NCBI GenBank assembly: GCA_018340375.1
Contig: JAFFJZ010000001.1
Location: forward strand, 71,726,001-71,790,000
Length of the DNA stretch: 64,000 nt
Reading direction: 5' to 3'
DNA from: Gonatopus flavifemur
Lineage: Eukaryota; Arthropoda; Insecta; Hymenoptera; Dryinidae
Made by a program: the position numbers and the translations under genes. This document shows positions 1 through 10,526 of this stretch, piece by piece (the first letter of the stretch is position 1; each line of letters opens with the position of its first letter). The notes below the pieces were generated by a model. The model did no database searches. It saw only the letters and a program-made list of their open reading frames with translations, and had not been told where the DNA came from.

Positions 1-4
1 TTGG

Positions 5-72
5 AATATTCTATAGATGTCCATAGAACATTCAAATATGCAAAAATATTCTATGGATGTTCATAGAATATT
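5..72. repeat. two tandem copies of a palindromic 28-bp unit
   Basis: Positions 5-32 and 45-72 hold two copies, 40 bp apart, of a unit that starts AATATTCTAT and ends ATAGAATATT or a close variant. Each unit is itself nearly palindromic. The array may continue beyond the left edge of the window, so its full extent is unknown. No coding potential is seen. Confidence 0.6.
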
Positions 73-84
73 GCAAACATTCTT

Positions 85-1456
85 TTGCGGTAAATATGCA
101 GAAGTGTGACTTCTGGGAAAACGACTAATTTAGGGGAAGGTCTCTGCGGAAATGGCTTTCATTTAGGCCCAATGAAACATTCGAATAGGGGGAGCTGGTA
201 AAAGTTCCGAAAGAGCACCCATACAGCTCATAAACAGCCCATCGTGGGAAAATGACTAATTTAGGAGATGGTCTTTGCGGAAATGGCTTTCATTTAGGCC
301 AAATGAGGCATTCGAATAGGGGGAGCTAGAAGAAGTTATCAAACAGTGCCCATACAGCTCACAAACAGCACCTTCTGTATCGCGGAACATAAAATGATGA
401 TTTTGGTGGGGTTTGGTGGGTTTCTTTCCGGGGCAGAGGGAAGGGGGGGGGGATTTTTTTCACTCCCCGTAAACACTCAAGGTGGTGGAAGTAGATGAAT
501 CGCTAAGTAAAATGATATAGGCAGATTATATGTGGGTCGTTCCATATCAGATTTGCCAGTAAAATTTCAATTTCAACGAAACTTTTTTCTCGCGTTCTAG
601 AAAGGAAAATAATCGATACGTATTTTTTTATTTTGATTGGATACCTTTCATTTCCGAGATACGATTTTTTAAAGTTTCGGAGTTGAAAAAATCGAACATT
701 TCTTCATCCCTGATATTTCAAAAGCCTTTGGATTTGGAGAAAAACTTTCGAATCAGGAAGACTTGTATTTTGTGCGTTTTTATGGACTGGATATATGAAG
801 TAAATTTTTCGTGTTATTTCACGCATTTATTTTGCAAACTTTATAAATCAATTCGAGTTACAAAAAAACGACATGCTTGAAATTAATGTGACCATAATGT
901 ACTTTCTCATCACCCCCAAACCAGCAACATACGAACACACAGCCGTCTCAGGTTTCGATGAAAATTGATCTGCAAGCCCTTTGAGGCTGGGGGTAGGGGG
1001 GTGCCAGCGAGTGAGACAGGGATTAGATTCATTGTTGGTGGTCAATTTCAGCTTCCACGGCGATAAAAAAACTTATAAACAAACGTGCATCTGAACTCCG
1101 CATAAAAGCTGAAACTTCACTCCCCGCGGAGAAGGTGAGGGGGTGGTAGGCGCGGTGGTAAGGGTGAAGGCACAGTCTATGAGCTACATTGACATTCCTT
1201 GGGAACTATTTTCACCCCAACCAGTTCGGAAACACCAATGGGGCCAAATGGCAGCCGTCACCGCAAAGAAACTGCAGGGAACACGTCATTTTTCCACGAT
1301 GGGCTGTTTATGAGCTGTGTGGGTGCTCTTTGGGAACTTTTCCCAGCTCCCCCCATTTCAATGTCTTATTGGGTCTAAACGAAAGCCAATTCCATAAAAA
1401 TCCTCCCCTAAATTAGTCGTTCTCCCAGAAGTCGCACTTCTGCATATTTACCAAAG
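85..1456. mobile_element. 1.37-kb foldback-type DNA element with long inverted arms
   Basis: The two ends are inverted copies. The left arm from about 91 and the right arm ending near 1447 share TAAATATGCAGAAGTG, followed by about 155 bp of matching sequence including GACTAATTTAGGGG and AACAGCCCATCGTGG. The left arm holds two direct copies of a 131-bp unit (starting at 115 and 246), and the right arm also continues into a more diverged second unit. The middle (about 400-1180) holds G-rich runs and no protein I recognise. Long arms built of subrepeats are typical of foldback-like non-autonomous DNA transposons. A target duplication was not identified, so the ends are approximate within about 10 bp. 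Confidence 0.7.
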
Positions 1457-2010
1457 ATTTTCTTGTTTCAAGTGAAATTTGCTGATCTTGAAAAGATATC
1501 ACTTAAATCGAGGACTTTTTCCTCGTCGGTGGACAAGAATATCTTTAAAGATTTCTGTGAGTGTAAGGAATGCAAATTGACTTCACGCATAATTAGTTTT
1601 CCAGTCAGTTGATCCATGAATGCAGTGCTACATCTGTGATGCAACGCCAAATCTTGATGATATGCTATCAAAACTCACTTCGCTGAGAAAGTGACTCTAA
1701 TACCATAGGGTGTTCAATGAATGTTTCTTAATGTTCAATAGGCATCCACGTATGAATATTAAGCATCCTTATAATTCTTTGGATGACTTTTTACTCATCG
1801 GGAGTGTTTTATTATTACAATCTTAACTAAGCGTCATCATTTTTCTGAATTTTGCTTACCTTAGATTGATCACAGCAATGCCAACCACATTGACTCCCAC
1901 TTCATTCACTGATTAATAATAATAGAATCCTTGATATGAAAAAGTAATCTCACAAAATTCATTAATCACTGCCGTATATGTTAATTTGGCTGGCACCGCT
2001 GAAGGAACAT
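1457..2010. other. unannotated AT-rich stretch
   Basis: No gene or repeat is supported here. On the - strand a short open segment (1860-1908) ends in a GTAAGC donor and could be a small exon, but this is weak and is treated only as a finding. Confidence 0.4.
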
Positions 2011-2266
2011 ACCCGGAGAGGAGGGATTTTCAAAAAGCTAGAACTGGTCACTCGCAGTGATAATAAACTGGTGACAACTACGTGTTCATGTACACAGTCA
2101 CTCTCTGAGACGAGTAATTATACCAATATTGTTATACTAAATCGTATTCGAATATACCAAAATAGGAACCATTACTCGTCTCTCATAGCGACTTTGTATA
2201 GAATTCGTAGTTGTCACCAATTTACCATCACTTCTAGTAATCATTCCATCATCCTTTTTCTCCGTG
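2011..2266. mobile_element. palindromic MITE, older copy of the family at 37659
   Basis: This is an imperfect palindrome of about 256 bp. Its arms contain AACTGGTGACAACTACG on the left and the inverted CGTAGTTGTCACCAATTT on the right. The left end reads CCCGGAGAGGAGGG and the right end TTTTTCTCCGTG, diverged versions of the CACGGAGAAAAAAG terminus at 37659-37904. The arms differ from each other at many positions, so this copy appears older than the one at 37.7 kb. No open reading frame of note. Confidence 0.75.
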
Positions 2267-3180
2267 AATAAACCTCAAGCTTCTTTGTTCAAGAATAATT
2301 ATATCACTATTGCCGGGGTGAACTTCCCAAGTGGAAAAACCTCTCAAAATTCTATATAAATTCTATATAAACTTTATTGAATAATACATAAATTTCACAT
2401 ACTTTTGAAAATTTGTCCCGCAGAGGATGTGAAAAGATTCACGTGGACCGTTGTATTGTTGAATGTTTTTAACTCGTCAAGGGTGGGTCATAAAGACTTT
2501 ATGAACAGCGACTGTTCTCTTTTTTATGGAAAACAGATTTCGTTTTCGCAGATTTTGATGAAGAGGAACAGTTACTGTTCTTGGAATCCTATCCCTAGCG
2601 CATCAACACATTTTTCGCATAAAAATTTAGGACCCAGTCCAGTCCGCCATTGTAGTATTCTATCTACTCAATACGTATACTTTGCAGTGGGTACTTCAAA
2701 AGGTTTACAGAATATTGTCAGACCCCTTGTTTGGTAAAAATGTTCTCAGAATGTTTATGGAACACCTTATTCGTCGTTCTCACAATATAATTTGTAGTAT
2801 GTGGGTATTTTTTAAGGAATTCTATCAAGAATCACTTTAGTTATTCTGTGGGTTTTGCAATGATCTCTACTAGGGTATTTGTTTCTTTTTTTAAAAACTG
2901 GAGCAAATGCAGATTGTCGCTTTTACCTTTTTGTGATTTTGAAATTCATGTTTTGAACTATTATTTCTCTCTTACATGCATATTTTATATGAAAAATTAT
3001 ATTATCAACAAAATCAGGGAATCCGCAATCAACGGATGTTCGTTGGAACGAAAATTGTTTGAGTCTTCAGTTTATAAATGTACAACTCATCCATCGTATC
3101 ATTCACTGGATTTTTAGTTCACGACAAGTAGCTAAAGGATTGCGTTTTGACGTCTATAAATGTCTTCAATCGCTCAACTA
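2267..3180. other. unannotated AT-rich stretch
   Basis: I see no supported gene, RNA or complete repeat. Short open frames here have no recognisable motifs and overlap each other in different frames. Confidence 0.4.
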
Positions 3181-4320
3181 GGTCTCACATCGCACATTGT
3201 GGGGTGAATTGTGAAAAAAAGTGAGCGAGGAAGGGTTTGTACGTATATTACAACGTATGCATAAATACGTACGTATTTATACGTATGCGCGAATGTATAT
3301 GAAAACGCAAGAAATACCTTGCAACGGGCGTGACCAGATACCGCGACCGCCCCTGAAAACATTGGTGCCTTATAATATATCAGCGGGGGCGTCGGGGCTG
3401 GAATCCTCTCTCCGCCCACTTCTGATCGTGTACAGCTCTTCCCAGCAACCGGGAGCACGATACACGCTTTTCCCTCCGATACCCGTTAGTATATCGCGAA
3501 CCAAAAGAGAATACATGAAATAAAGAACGAGAGTGGGGATAGTGAAGTACGAAAACGATCGGAGTCGTCAGATCGCAAGGGGACGCGAGTGTGCGCGCGT
3601 CTGCTCCGTGTGTTCGTATTCTAACCGGGTTCTTCGACCTACGGTTCGTTCCCGTAATCCCCACATTCATCGGTTATCGGTGACCCCTGGATTTTCGTCT
3701 CTTCGATCGGGGTGCCCCACTATTGTCCATGTTTATTCCTTCTCCCCTCGGGGTAACATTTAAAACAAATAAAACGAGTTAATCGTGGATCTTGGAACTC
3801 TTTGGATTGTAAAACTATTAAAAATAAAATTATTATATGTTTATGCCCTTTTTTTTAAATAAAAAAAAAAGAAAGGGATCAGTGGATGGTTTATATTTGA
3901 ATGAAAATGACTGCATTTATTGTATGTTGGAAATGAAAGGATGTTCTTCTGATAAATTTGGTGAAGTGACAATTACTTGATCTATGATTCGAATAGATTT
4001 ATGGTAATGAAAATGTAACGCGGTATGTTCGAAAAAGTTCGCTGCTGAATTCAATGCCTGTATTCACCATAATCCCCGCTTCGTTTCATTCGAGTCCCCT
4101 CTGTCTCCTTACCCTACTCTACTATACTTACAGTGCCTGGGCTGCCTGTATCCGACCGCCATATCCTTTCTTCCTTCCTTCTACTTTTCTTCTTCCCTTT
4201 CCTTCCTCGTTCCTCAACTTGACTGTCGTTAGACCTCACTCTCAGTCCCTTTTCACACCGCGGTGTGTGCGCGTATAACGTAAATACGTAATTTGACGTG
4301 TAAGCGTGACGTGAAGGAAA
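3181..4320 (+). promoter_or_regulatory. CpG-richer region, candidate promoter or 5' leader of the 4891 exon
   Basis: Base composition changes here from AT-rich to much more CpG-rich (for example 3330-3430 and 3540-3720), unlike most of the window. It lies 0.6-1.7 kb upstream of the candidate first coding exon. It also holds a perfect 20-bp palindrome at 3261-3280 inside an alternating purine-pyrimidine tract. Open frames on both strands are mutually overlapping shadows with no protein-like features. A promoter or an untranslated first exon is an inference from composition and position only. Confidence 0.3.
3261..3280. repeat. perfect 20-bp palindrome
   Basis: ATAAATACGTACGTATTTAT reads the same on both strands, and the palindrome lies within a longer ACGTATGC-rich alternating tract (3241-3300). 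It could form a small cruciform or act as a dimeric binding site. Its role is unknown. Confidence 0.7.
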
Positions 4321-4890
4321 AATGGACAAATATTTCCTGTATACACATGAATGAAAAATATTTTACGGGTTAGCAGGTGATTGATGTGCGGTGTACATTA
4401 GATATTTTTTCACAAGTGTTGATATTTATATGTTTATTATTATTATTATTATATGAATGTGGTCATTGGCTGTGAACGAAAACTGTGTACCAACAATTTT
4501 ATATCAGACATGAACAACTATCTTTATGATAACAGTGGAAGTGATTGTTTCTTGTGTCAATGATAACCAATCGATATTCTTTGAACGCGATTGCCGACGG
4601 GGATTTATATTCGATCGTGTAGATTAAAAATTCTCGAACTTGTGCTTTTGAATCTTCCGGAGCGATCAAAACGTCGAACAAGAGAGATAAAGGAATCGAG
4701 TTGTTTTTGACAGAAGAAGAGGAGAGAGGACCAGACTGCGTGTCATAACATAGTCCTCTCTTTACTCTTTTATCTGTCTTCGCGTTGTTTACGGTTCGCC
4801 GTATATCAAATATTTTGGACGACCGCTTGCTGCGGTTATTAATCCGTCAAAATTCGGGTGAAGAACAGAGACCCCTTGCCATCCTACGCG
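4321..4890 (+). promoter_or_regulatory. leader region just upstream of the candidate first exon
   Basis: This stretch contains an (ATT)n tract near 4434-4452 and then becomes more CpG-rich from about 4580. In the exon's reading frame there is a TAA stop at 4840-4842 and no ATG between it and 4891. The protein therefore most likely starts at 4891, and this region would be 5' untranslated or promoter sequence. No TATA box or initiator is clear enough to fix a transcription start. Confidence 0.3.
4434..4452. repeat. (TTA)n microsatellite
   Basis: About six uninterrupted copies of a TTA unit. Confidence 0.8.
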
Positions 4891-4995
4891 ATGGAAATGA
4901 GCGACGAGTACCAGGATATGGGAAATCCTGGAGGAGGTGTCGCGATGGCTAATATCCCTATGAGTCACCATCGACATACACCAGACAGTCCATTG
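4891..4995 (+). CDS. candidate first coding exon of an unidentified gene (35 codons)
   Basis: The first ATG after an in-frame stop (4840) opens a 35-codon frame beginning MEMSDEYQDMGNPGGG and ending SHHRHTPDSPL. It runs straight into a consensus donor (CCATTG|GTGAGT), leaving phase 0. The peptide is Met/Gly/His/Asp-rich and hydrophilic, with no signal peptide or membrane segment, like the disordered N-terminus of a nuclear or cytoplasmic regulatory protein. The exon is richer in GC than the sequence around it, and a CpG-rich leader precedes it. I do not recognise the gene. A second ATG at 4897 could also serve as start. The next exon is uncertain: the only phase-0 candidate I found in the window is at 42536. 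A chance open frame is possible but less likely given composition and donor. Confidence 0.55.
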
Positions 4996-6784
4996 GTGAG
5001 TTTACTTGTTTATGTTGGATTTGAAACTGTTCAAGCGAAAGTATTTATAGTTCCTGTAAGCAACTGGATCACTCCAATTCTGTAGTTGACAAAAAATTTA
5101 TCGCATCTATCTTTTGATCTCAGAATTATGTCCATTCGTCATTGGTTTTGATGATATTTTGAAGAAAGTTTTCAACTAAAACTCCGTTGGCACATCTTAC
5201 CAACATATTTATGGGGATGTTCCTTTCTGCATCTTATCCCAATATTCCCAGGATATTCTGTCCCACATGAGTGGCTTAAATTCAATTGAAATGACCAGTC
5301 CAAACCTACACTGAACAACCATCAGTTGTACCATAATCAATAATTATGTTGATAACTTATTTTCTAAATACTTTCTTGCTTGTCAAATATATTGTATACA
5401 CAGCCATGTGCACAAATTTTTAGGATTTCTTATAGCTTATGCATAATTCAATACAAATTATATATAAATTGTATATAAATTATATACGAATTATATATAA
5501 TTTCGGCAATTTTTCCCACATCGAAATTGAGAAGTGACTCATGATTCCAGTAATTTGTTGTAGCTGAATAAAACATCAGGTTGATTACAAATCATTTGAA
5601 ACAGCAATAGAATTAAAAAATTTGGTGATACAAGGAGGCGTATGCGATATAGACATTCTTTCTTGCAGTTGAGCATGGTATTTGAGTGTAAAGTGAAAAT
5701 AAAGACGTTCCTTAAAGAAGGAAGTAATTTACAAGCGTTGTAGAAGGTAAAAAGAGGTACATTTCTTATGATTCCCAACTTTTATACCAAGTATCTATAT
5801 ATATATATATATATATGCATTTACTTATTCGGTAGCCGATTCAGGTAGCCCAAATTGTCCTCAAGAGTTTCAAGAAGGTCTTAAGAATAACCTTAAAATG
5901 TGGTGTTCTACCTGAATAATAAGTTTTATGTCCCGAAACATTTCTCGAGTTTTGACGAACCTATCAATTTTTTATAATTATTATTTACCATCAATTGAAT
6001 TCTAAATATTAATGCATTATCGCGATGAAGCTGTTCCCCATAATACAGTTTTGAAAAACTTCTCGTTCCATTATTTAGAATGGTTTTTCACTAATTGAAA
6101 TTCAATTTTTTTCGGAGAATTCCTGAAACTTGATTGAGTTTTCATTCAATCTCAACTGTTATTATCATTTCTATGTTCCCAAGTTTGCATTAGGAAGAGG
6201 GTTCCAGTTCTAACGAAGACAAGATCAAAAGCAGATCAACATGTTCATTGTGAAAAAAATGTTGTTGATTCATGACTGTGATTTTAATAAACAATCACCC
6301 GGTTAGTCTACTTGTTATTTGTGTACAACACATCAAGGACAATCAATTCGAATTTTCGTATCAAAATCATTACTTCATCTAGGGATGAACTTACTGCGTT
6401 TGGTGTCAAATTCTTTCGTCCATTTTCTTTGGTATATATGGAGTAGCTGTTTATTTAACAGTTATATTTGAATGTCGGCATAACGCAAAATCCTTTTTGG
6501 TGTATGCATTCTTCTGTATAAGGCATTCACAGTACTCAAAAAGAAAGTTGTATTAGTGGGGAATTGCCACTTCCAAGAATTGTTGGAGATTTTGGTTATA
6601 TATCGGAATACAGGCATTAAGCAATAACGGTTCTTGAATTCTCACAAGCTGAAGTTTCTACAGAGATACTCCACGACGTTAAATGTATCATAGAACAATT
6701 AGAAAATACGGTATGAATTTTGAAAATCCCGTTATCTTCAGATACTTTTAGACAGAGTACATTGAGAAGAAGAAAAAGCAAGTG
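4996..6784 (+). other. presumed intron, AT-rich
   Basis: This is the start of the presumed long first intron after the 4891-4995 exon. It contains an AT-rich tract at 5455-5512 of repeated TATATAAATT-like words and an (AT)n microsatellite at 5796-5817. No other coding or repeat feature is supported. Confidence 0.4.
5796..5817. repeat. (AT)n microsatellite
   Basis: About eleven uninterrupted AT dinucleotides. Confidence 0.85.
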
Positions 6785-6946
6785 AGGTGAGTGTACCGAA
6801 GCCTGGTCCTGCTGGACTAGCTAATTATACACTTGGGGTATAAGTTCAATTTGATGAGCGAAAAATTTATCATTTGTGGAATATTTGTCTTTCATGATGT
6901 TCAATCGTATCTGTATATGAAGGGTCAGGCGCTGGTACATCTACCT
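6785..6946. mobile_element. Tc1/mariner-like MITE (AGGTRRGTGTACC family)
   Basis: Inverted ends: the left reads AGGTGAGTGTACCGAAGCC and the right reads GCGCTGGTACATCTACCT, with further pairing between TGGTCCT and AGGGTCA. The right end is followed by TA (6947-6948), and the left is preceded by TG, probably a mutated TA. The interior word TTTGATGAGCGAAAAATTTA is shared in inverted orientation with the element at 32772. About 162 bp, non-coding. Confidence 0.6.
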
Positions 6947-9900
6947 TAACGCACTATTGGTCGCACAGTGCATTACTTGTTTCTTCCCTAGTGTATATAT
7001 TAAAGTACCTAAGTCATTCAACTTCGAAGATCAATATTTCTGTACATTGGAAGTGTCACAATTATTTTGTGATCTGTTCCTGGCAGTTAATACAGTGTAA
7101 TATTCCGTTGAACAGTACAGTGCAACTTTCTTCGAGTATTTATTCAACACTGTGATAAATTTGAGGTGATATCTCAAATAATAGATTCATCATACGAATT
7201 TTCTGAAATCATTACAATAATTCCAACCCCCCAAAATGATTGATTCGGTTTAATTCAGAACCTCATTTTTTTCATGGTAGATTGAAATGAATAGTCTTCT
7301 TAAGGTATACTAGACAGTGGAGTTGATAAAAATAAGTACGTTGCTCGACATTTAAACTCAAAACAGATATGTAAGAAAAATGATAACTCATTCGGTACGT
7401 TTTCTACGCCGTTTTCCAGTGTTTGTATTCATTTAAGTATAAAATCTTCCATCGATGAATGATCCTATATAATTTATATACAATTTTGTGTCAATTATAT
7501 ATAATTATTCCAAGTTCAAAAGACACCTTTGAATCTTCTGTATGACATGTTCAAATAGAAATTGTGTATCTACCATAAAAATTAGTGACGATGTGTCATG
7601 AGATATTGCGTTCTTCTACCTTATACGATAGAAAACAAGGGAGTTTTCTCATATATTCAGGTTATAAAATCCTCTCTAGAACAATTCCAATCACGTGTCT
7701 GTATTCGAGTATTTATAATCATTTAATCCAAACATCTTTGTATCTCAATAGCTCCGAATAAAATATGAGCATCTTCATTTGTTTCTTTCAAGTCACAAGG
7801 ATGCATATCCTCCTACTTGACGTGTTCTCTTTTTTTCCGCTTACGAACCATACCATGAACATACATCATCGAGGTTCAACAAGTTCAACAGCCTCAAAAA
7901 ACAAACTCGCTGTATTTCGTGAAAACCTCATCACGTTCTCTCAAAAACAGCATTCATGGTGAATACAACCAATGTGAGCTAGTGGAAAACGTTATTGCGT
8001 TATTTTTTTACTTCAGTGATCAGATGAAAGTATTGGATGCTTGAGAGTGCCATAAGTATATACTCGTATCAACCAGAGCACGTTTTTCTGCAGATTATCA
8101 ATCAATGTAGTTGATAGGTGTTGTTGGTTGTTTCTTTTTCAAATCTCTCAATCTTGCATTACGGATTGCAGAAGGAATGAATTACATTTTCGATGAACAT
8201 CGAATTCCATACATGTCTTATTATTCTTGGCATTAATTTCTCTGTACGATAATTTGTTCCCCTGACTGAATTAAAATGCGTATTTTCGGAAGTTTAGATA
8301 TCGATGTCACTCCTTTTGTTGGCAAATTGAGTTGTAGGGAACAGAAATATACAATTCTTTTCTTCAAAGCACCTTTGTGAGAGGATTCAAAATACCTGCA
8401 CCTTCCTTGGTTTCTAGGGCTGCTTTAATAACTTCAGCAGAGCGAGATTGAGGCAAATGCCAATCACATTGTTTGATTTGTATTATAAGAGACAAAAGAA
8501 ATAGAAGTTGATCAAGATTAAACCTTTTGAATGGAGAGGAGAAAATATCACTCTGCAATATATACCTGTCCAAGTGGGGAAGTTTTGAATATAAATTGAA
8601 TAAAATTGTCAGAATTTTTCTATTTGGGTGGTAGTATCATATTTTTTGATTTCATTCGTTAGTTTGGTTTTGGTACAGGCGAAAAAAAATCCTCAATAAA
8701 GTTGATCACAATTTGACCAAGTTTTGGTACACCAAAATGTGTAGAATTCCCATCATGAAATACGACATCAGTTGTTTCATTTGATGGAAATGTTTTCTAG
8801 TAAATATGGTAATTTTTTCAGATTTGTAATTTAATATCCCTTTTATGTCACATTAAGTAGTAATATATGCACAAATCCCGCTGATGTATTATGCTCACAA
8901 ACTTCCCATCTTACTTCTTCCGCGATTTCTTTTCTTTTTCTGTGGTTTTGTGTACAACCATCCTTCTCTCGAACTAATCCGTGTTAACGTGGATGTATTC
9001 CATGATCAAATTCATCAGGATATGCGAAATATATTCCAAGAACTTGTGACGCGAAATGTAGTATGACAATGTTTTTTTGCATATCGTGACAATAAATTAA
9101 TGCAAAAGATTCATTCGATTTGACTAATCAGAGAATCGGAATTAATGATAATTTTATAGTGAGAGTCTCGATGAGTGCCTTTCAATCAATCTTTCCAACC
9201 GTGTTTCTTCTTTATAACGGGGAAATCAAGTCGGGAGAGATCCAGGAATATATGTAGAATAAAAGTTGAATACGAATTCTAATGATTGGCGAAAAATGTA
9301 GAGGATTAAGAGGATCTCAAAGGGAGGTATGGATGCAGAGCGAAAAGTATGTAATTCTTGGAAGTACCATCTTCATGATTTCTATTTCAGGTATAAATTC
9401 ATAAAGCATCAGGTCAATGTGGATCAGATTGTGAAATCCCCACTTTCATTGTTCAGTGGATCAAAAAAGTATCATCCAACCTGAAATGTGATTTAGAGAA
9501 TTTATGTATAAACGGTATGAAAATTATAAAGTACCTTGTCTCGAAGAATTATGTTGCAAAATTTATGTACAATTTTTGTACAAAATATATATAAATCACA
9601 TGAAAATTATTTGTAAGTGATACATACATTTTATGAGCTCATTTGTCGTGACAGAAAGTTGTAAATACTTGAGAAGCATTTTATTTGTGAATTCACAAAA
9701 AAGTTCAACAGTTTTTCACGAAAATATTTGTTTGCCAGCTCAGTGGAGATTCTGCTGTTTTTTGTCAATCACATTGCTACCCCAGCAGTCCAGGTAGCTG
9801 GTTGGAAACGAATTTTCAGCTAGGCTTGCAGGGAAATCCATATTCAAACACAACATCTCGATTTGTTTCGTCAGTGAAACACAGCGCAATGTGATTACAA

Positions 9901-10404
9901 AATATTTCAAATTGAGTTCATCGTGCATTAGAAAAAGAAATCATCTATGATTATTATATGAATAACTTGTACTGCGATGGAGTTATCTATTTCACGCTTT
10001 CTTTTCAAGTTAAATGAAGACCAGATTATGGTGCAGTAAAGTTTATATATTATTATAATTCGTATGAATTTTGTGTCGAATGTGATTCATCGCCAGATTT
10101 GAATAATGTATCAATCCATTGGGTTTCGCTTAAAAACATTTGTAGCATTCCACATTTTTTCGCGTTACAGCACTTTTTCGTTTTGTTTATCAGCTTAATT
10201 CTATCACATGATGAATCCATGGTTTCTCAAGGTCAGGTGAAACTAATTTGCTTAGTAACAAGAATAGACCTCACTTTGAACAGTGCGTTCATGAAATCGT
10301 GTAGTCGTCAATGTCGAGTTCATTGACATAACGTTATCTCATTTTTCCTTCAACGGGTTGAATTCCTTAACCATCCAAAGTTCAGGGCCATTTGATAAAC
10401 AGAA
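6947..10404. other. presumed intron or intergenic DNA, no gene seen
   Basis: AT-rich sequence with no supported protein gene, RNA or complete mobile element. An AG|GT junction at 9390/9391 (TTTCTATTTCAG|GTATAA) is of interest only as a weak candidate recursive splice site. Short palindromic AT words occur near 7465-7505 and 9575-9600. Confidence 0.4.
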
Positions 10405-10428
10405 TTTTTTTTTTTTTTTTTTTTTTTT
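10405..10428 (-). other. poly(A) tail of the LINE
   Basis: There are 24 consecutive T on the + strand. On the element's strand the sequence reads TTGCAATAAA then A(n), so a polyadenylation signal abuts the tail. This fixes the 3' end and the - orientation of the retrotransposon. Confidence 0.95.
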
Positions 10429-10526
10429 ATTGCAATACACGGGTTAGCACCCTTTGATATAAAAAGTAAATACAGAGTCAATACAAGACAGCGTCCACAG
10501 ACGCATAAAATACAATTACAATATAG

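Noticed and set aside
10378..10404. target-site duplication of the LINE
   Set aside because: The sequence next to the poly(T) tract (TTTGATAAACAGAA) has no convincing match near 14570-14600, so no duplication is claimed.
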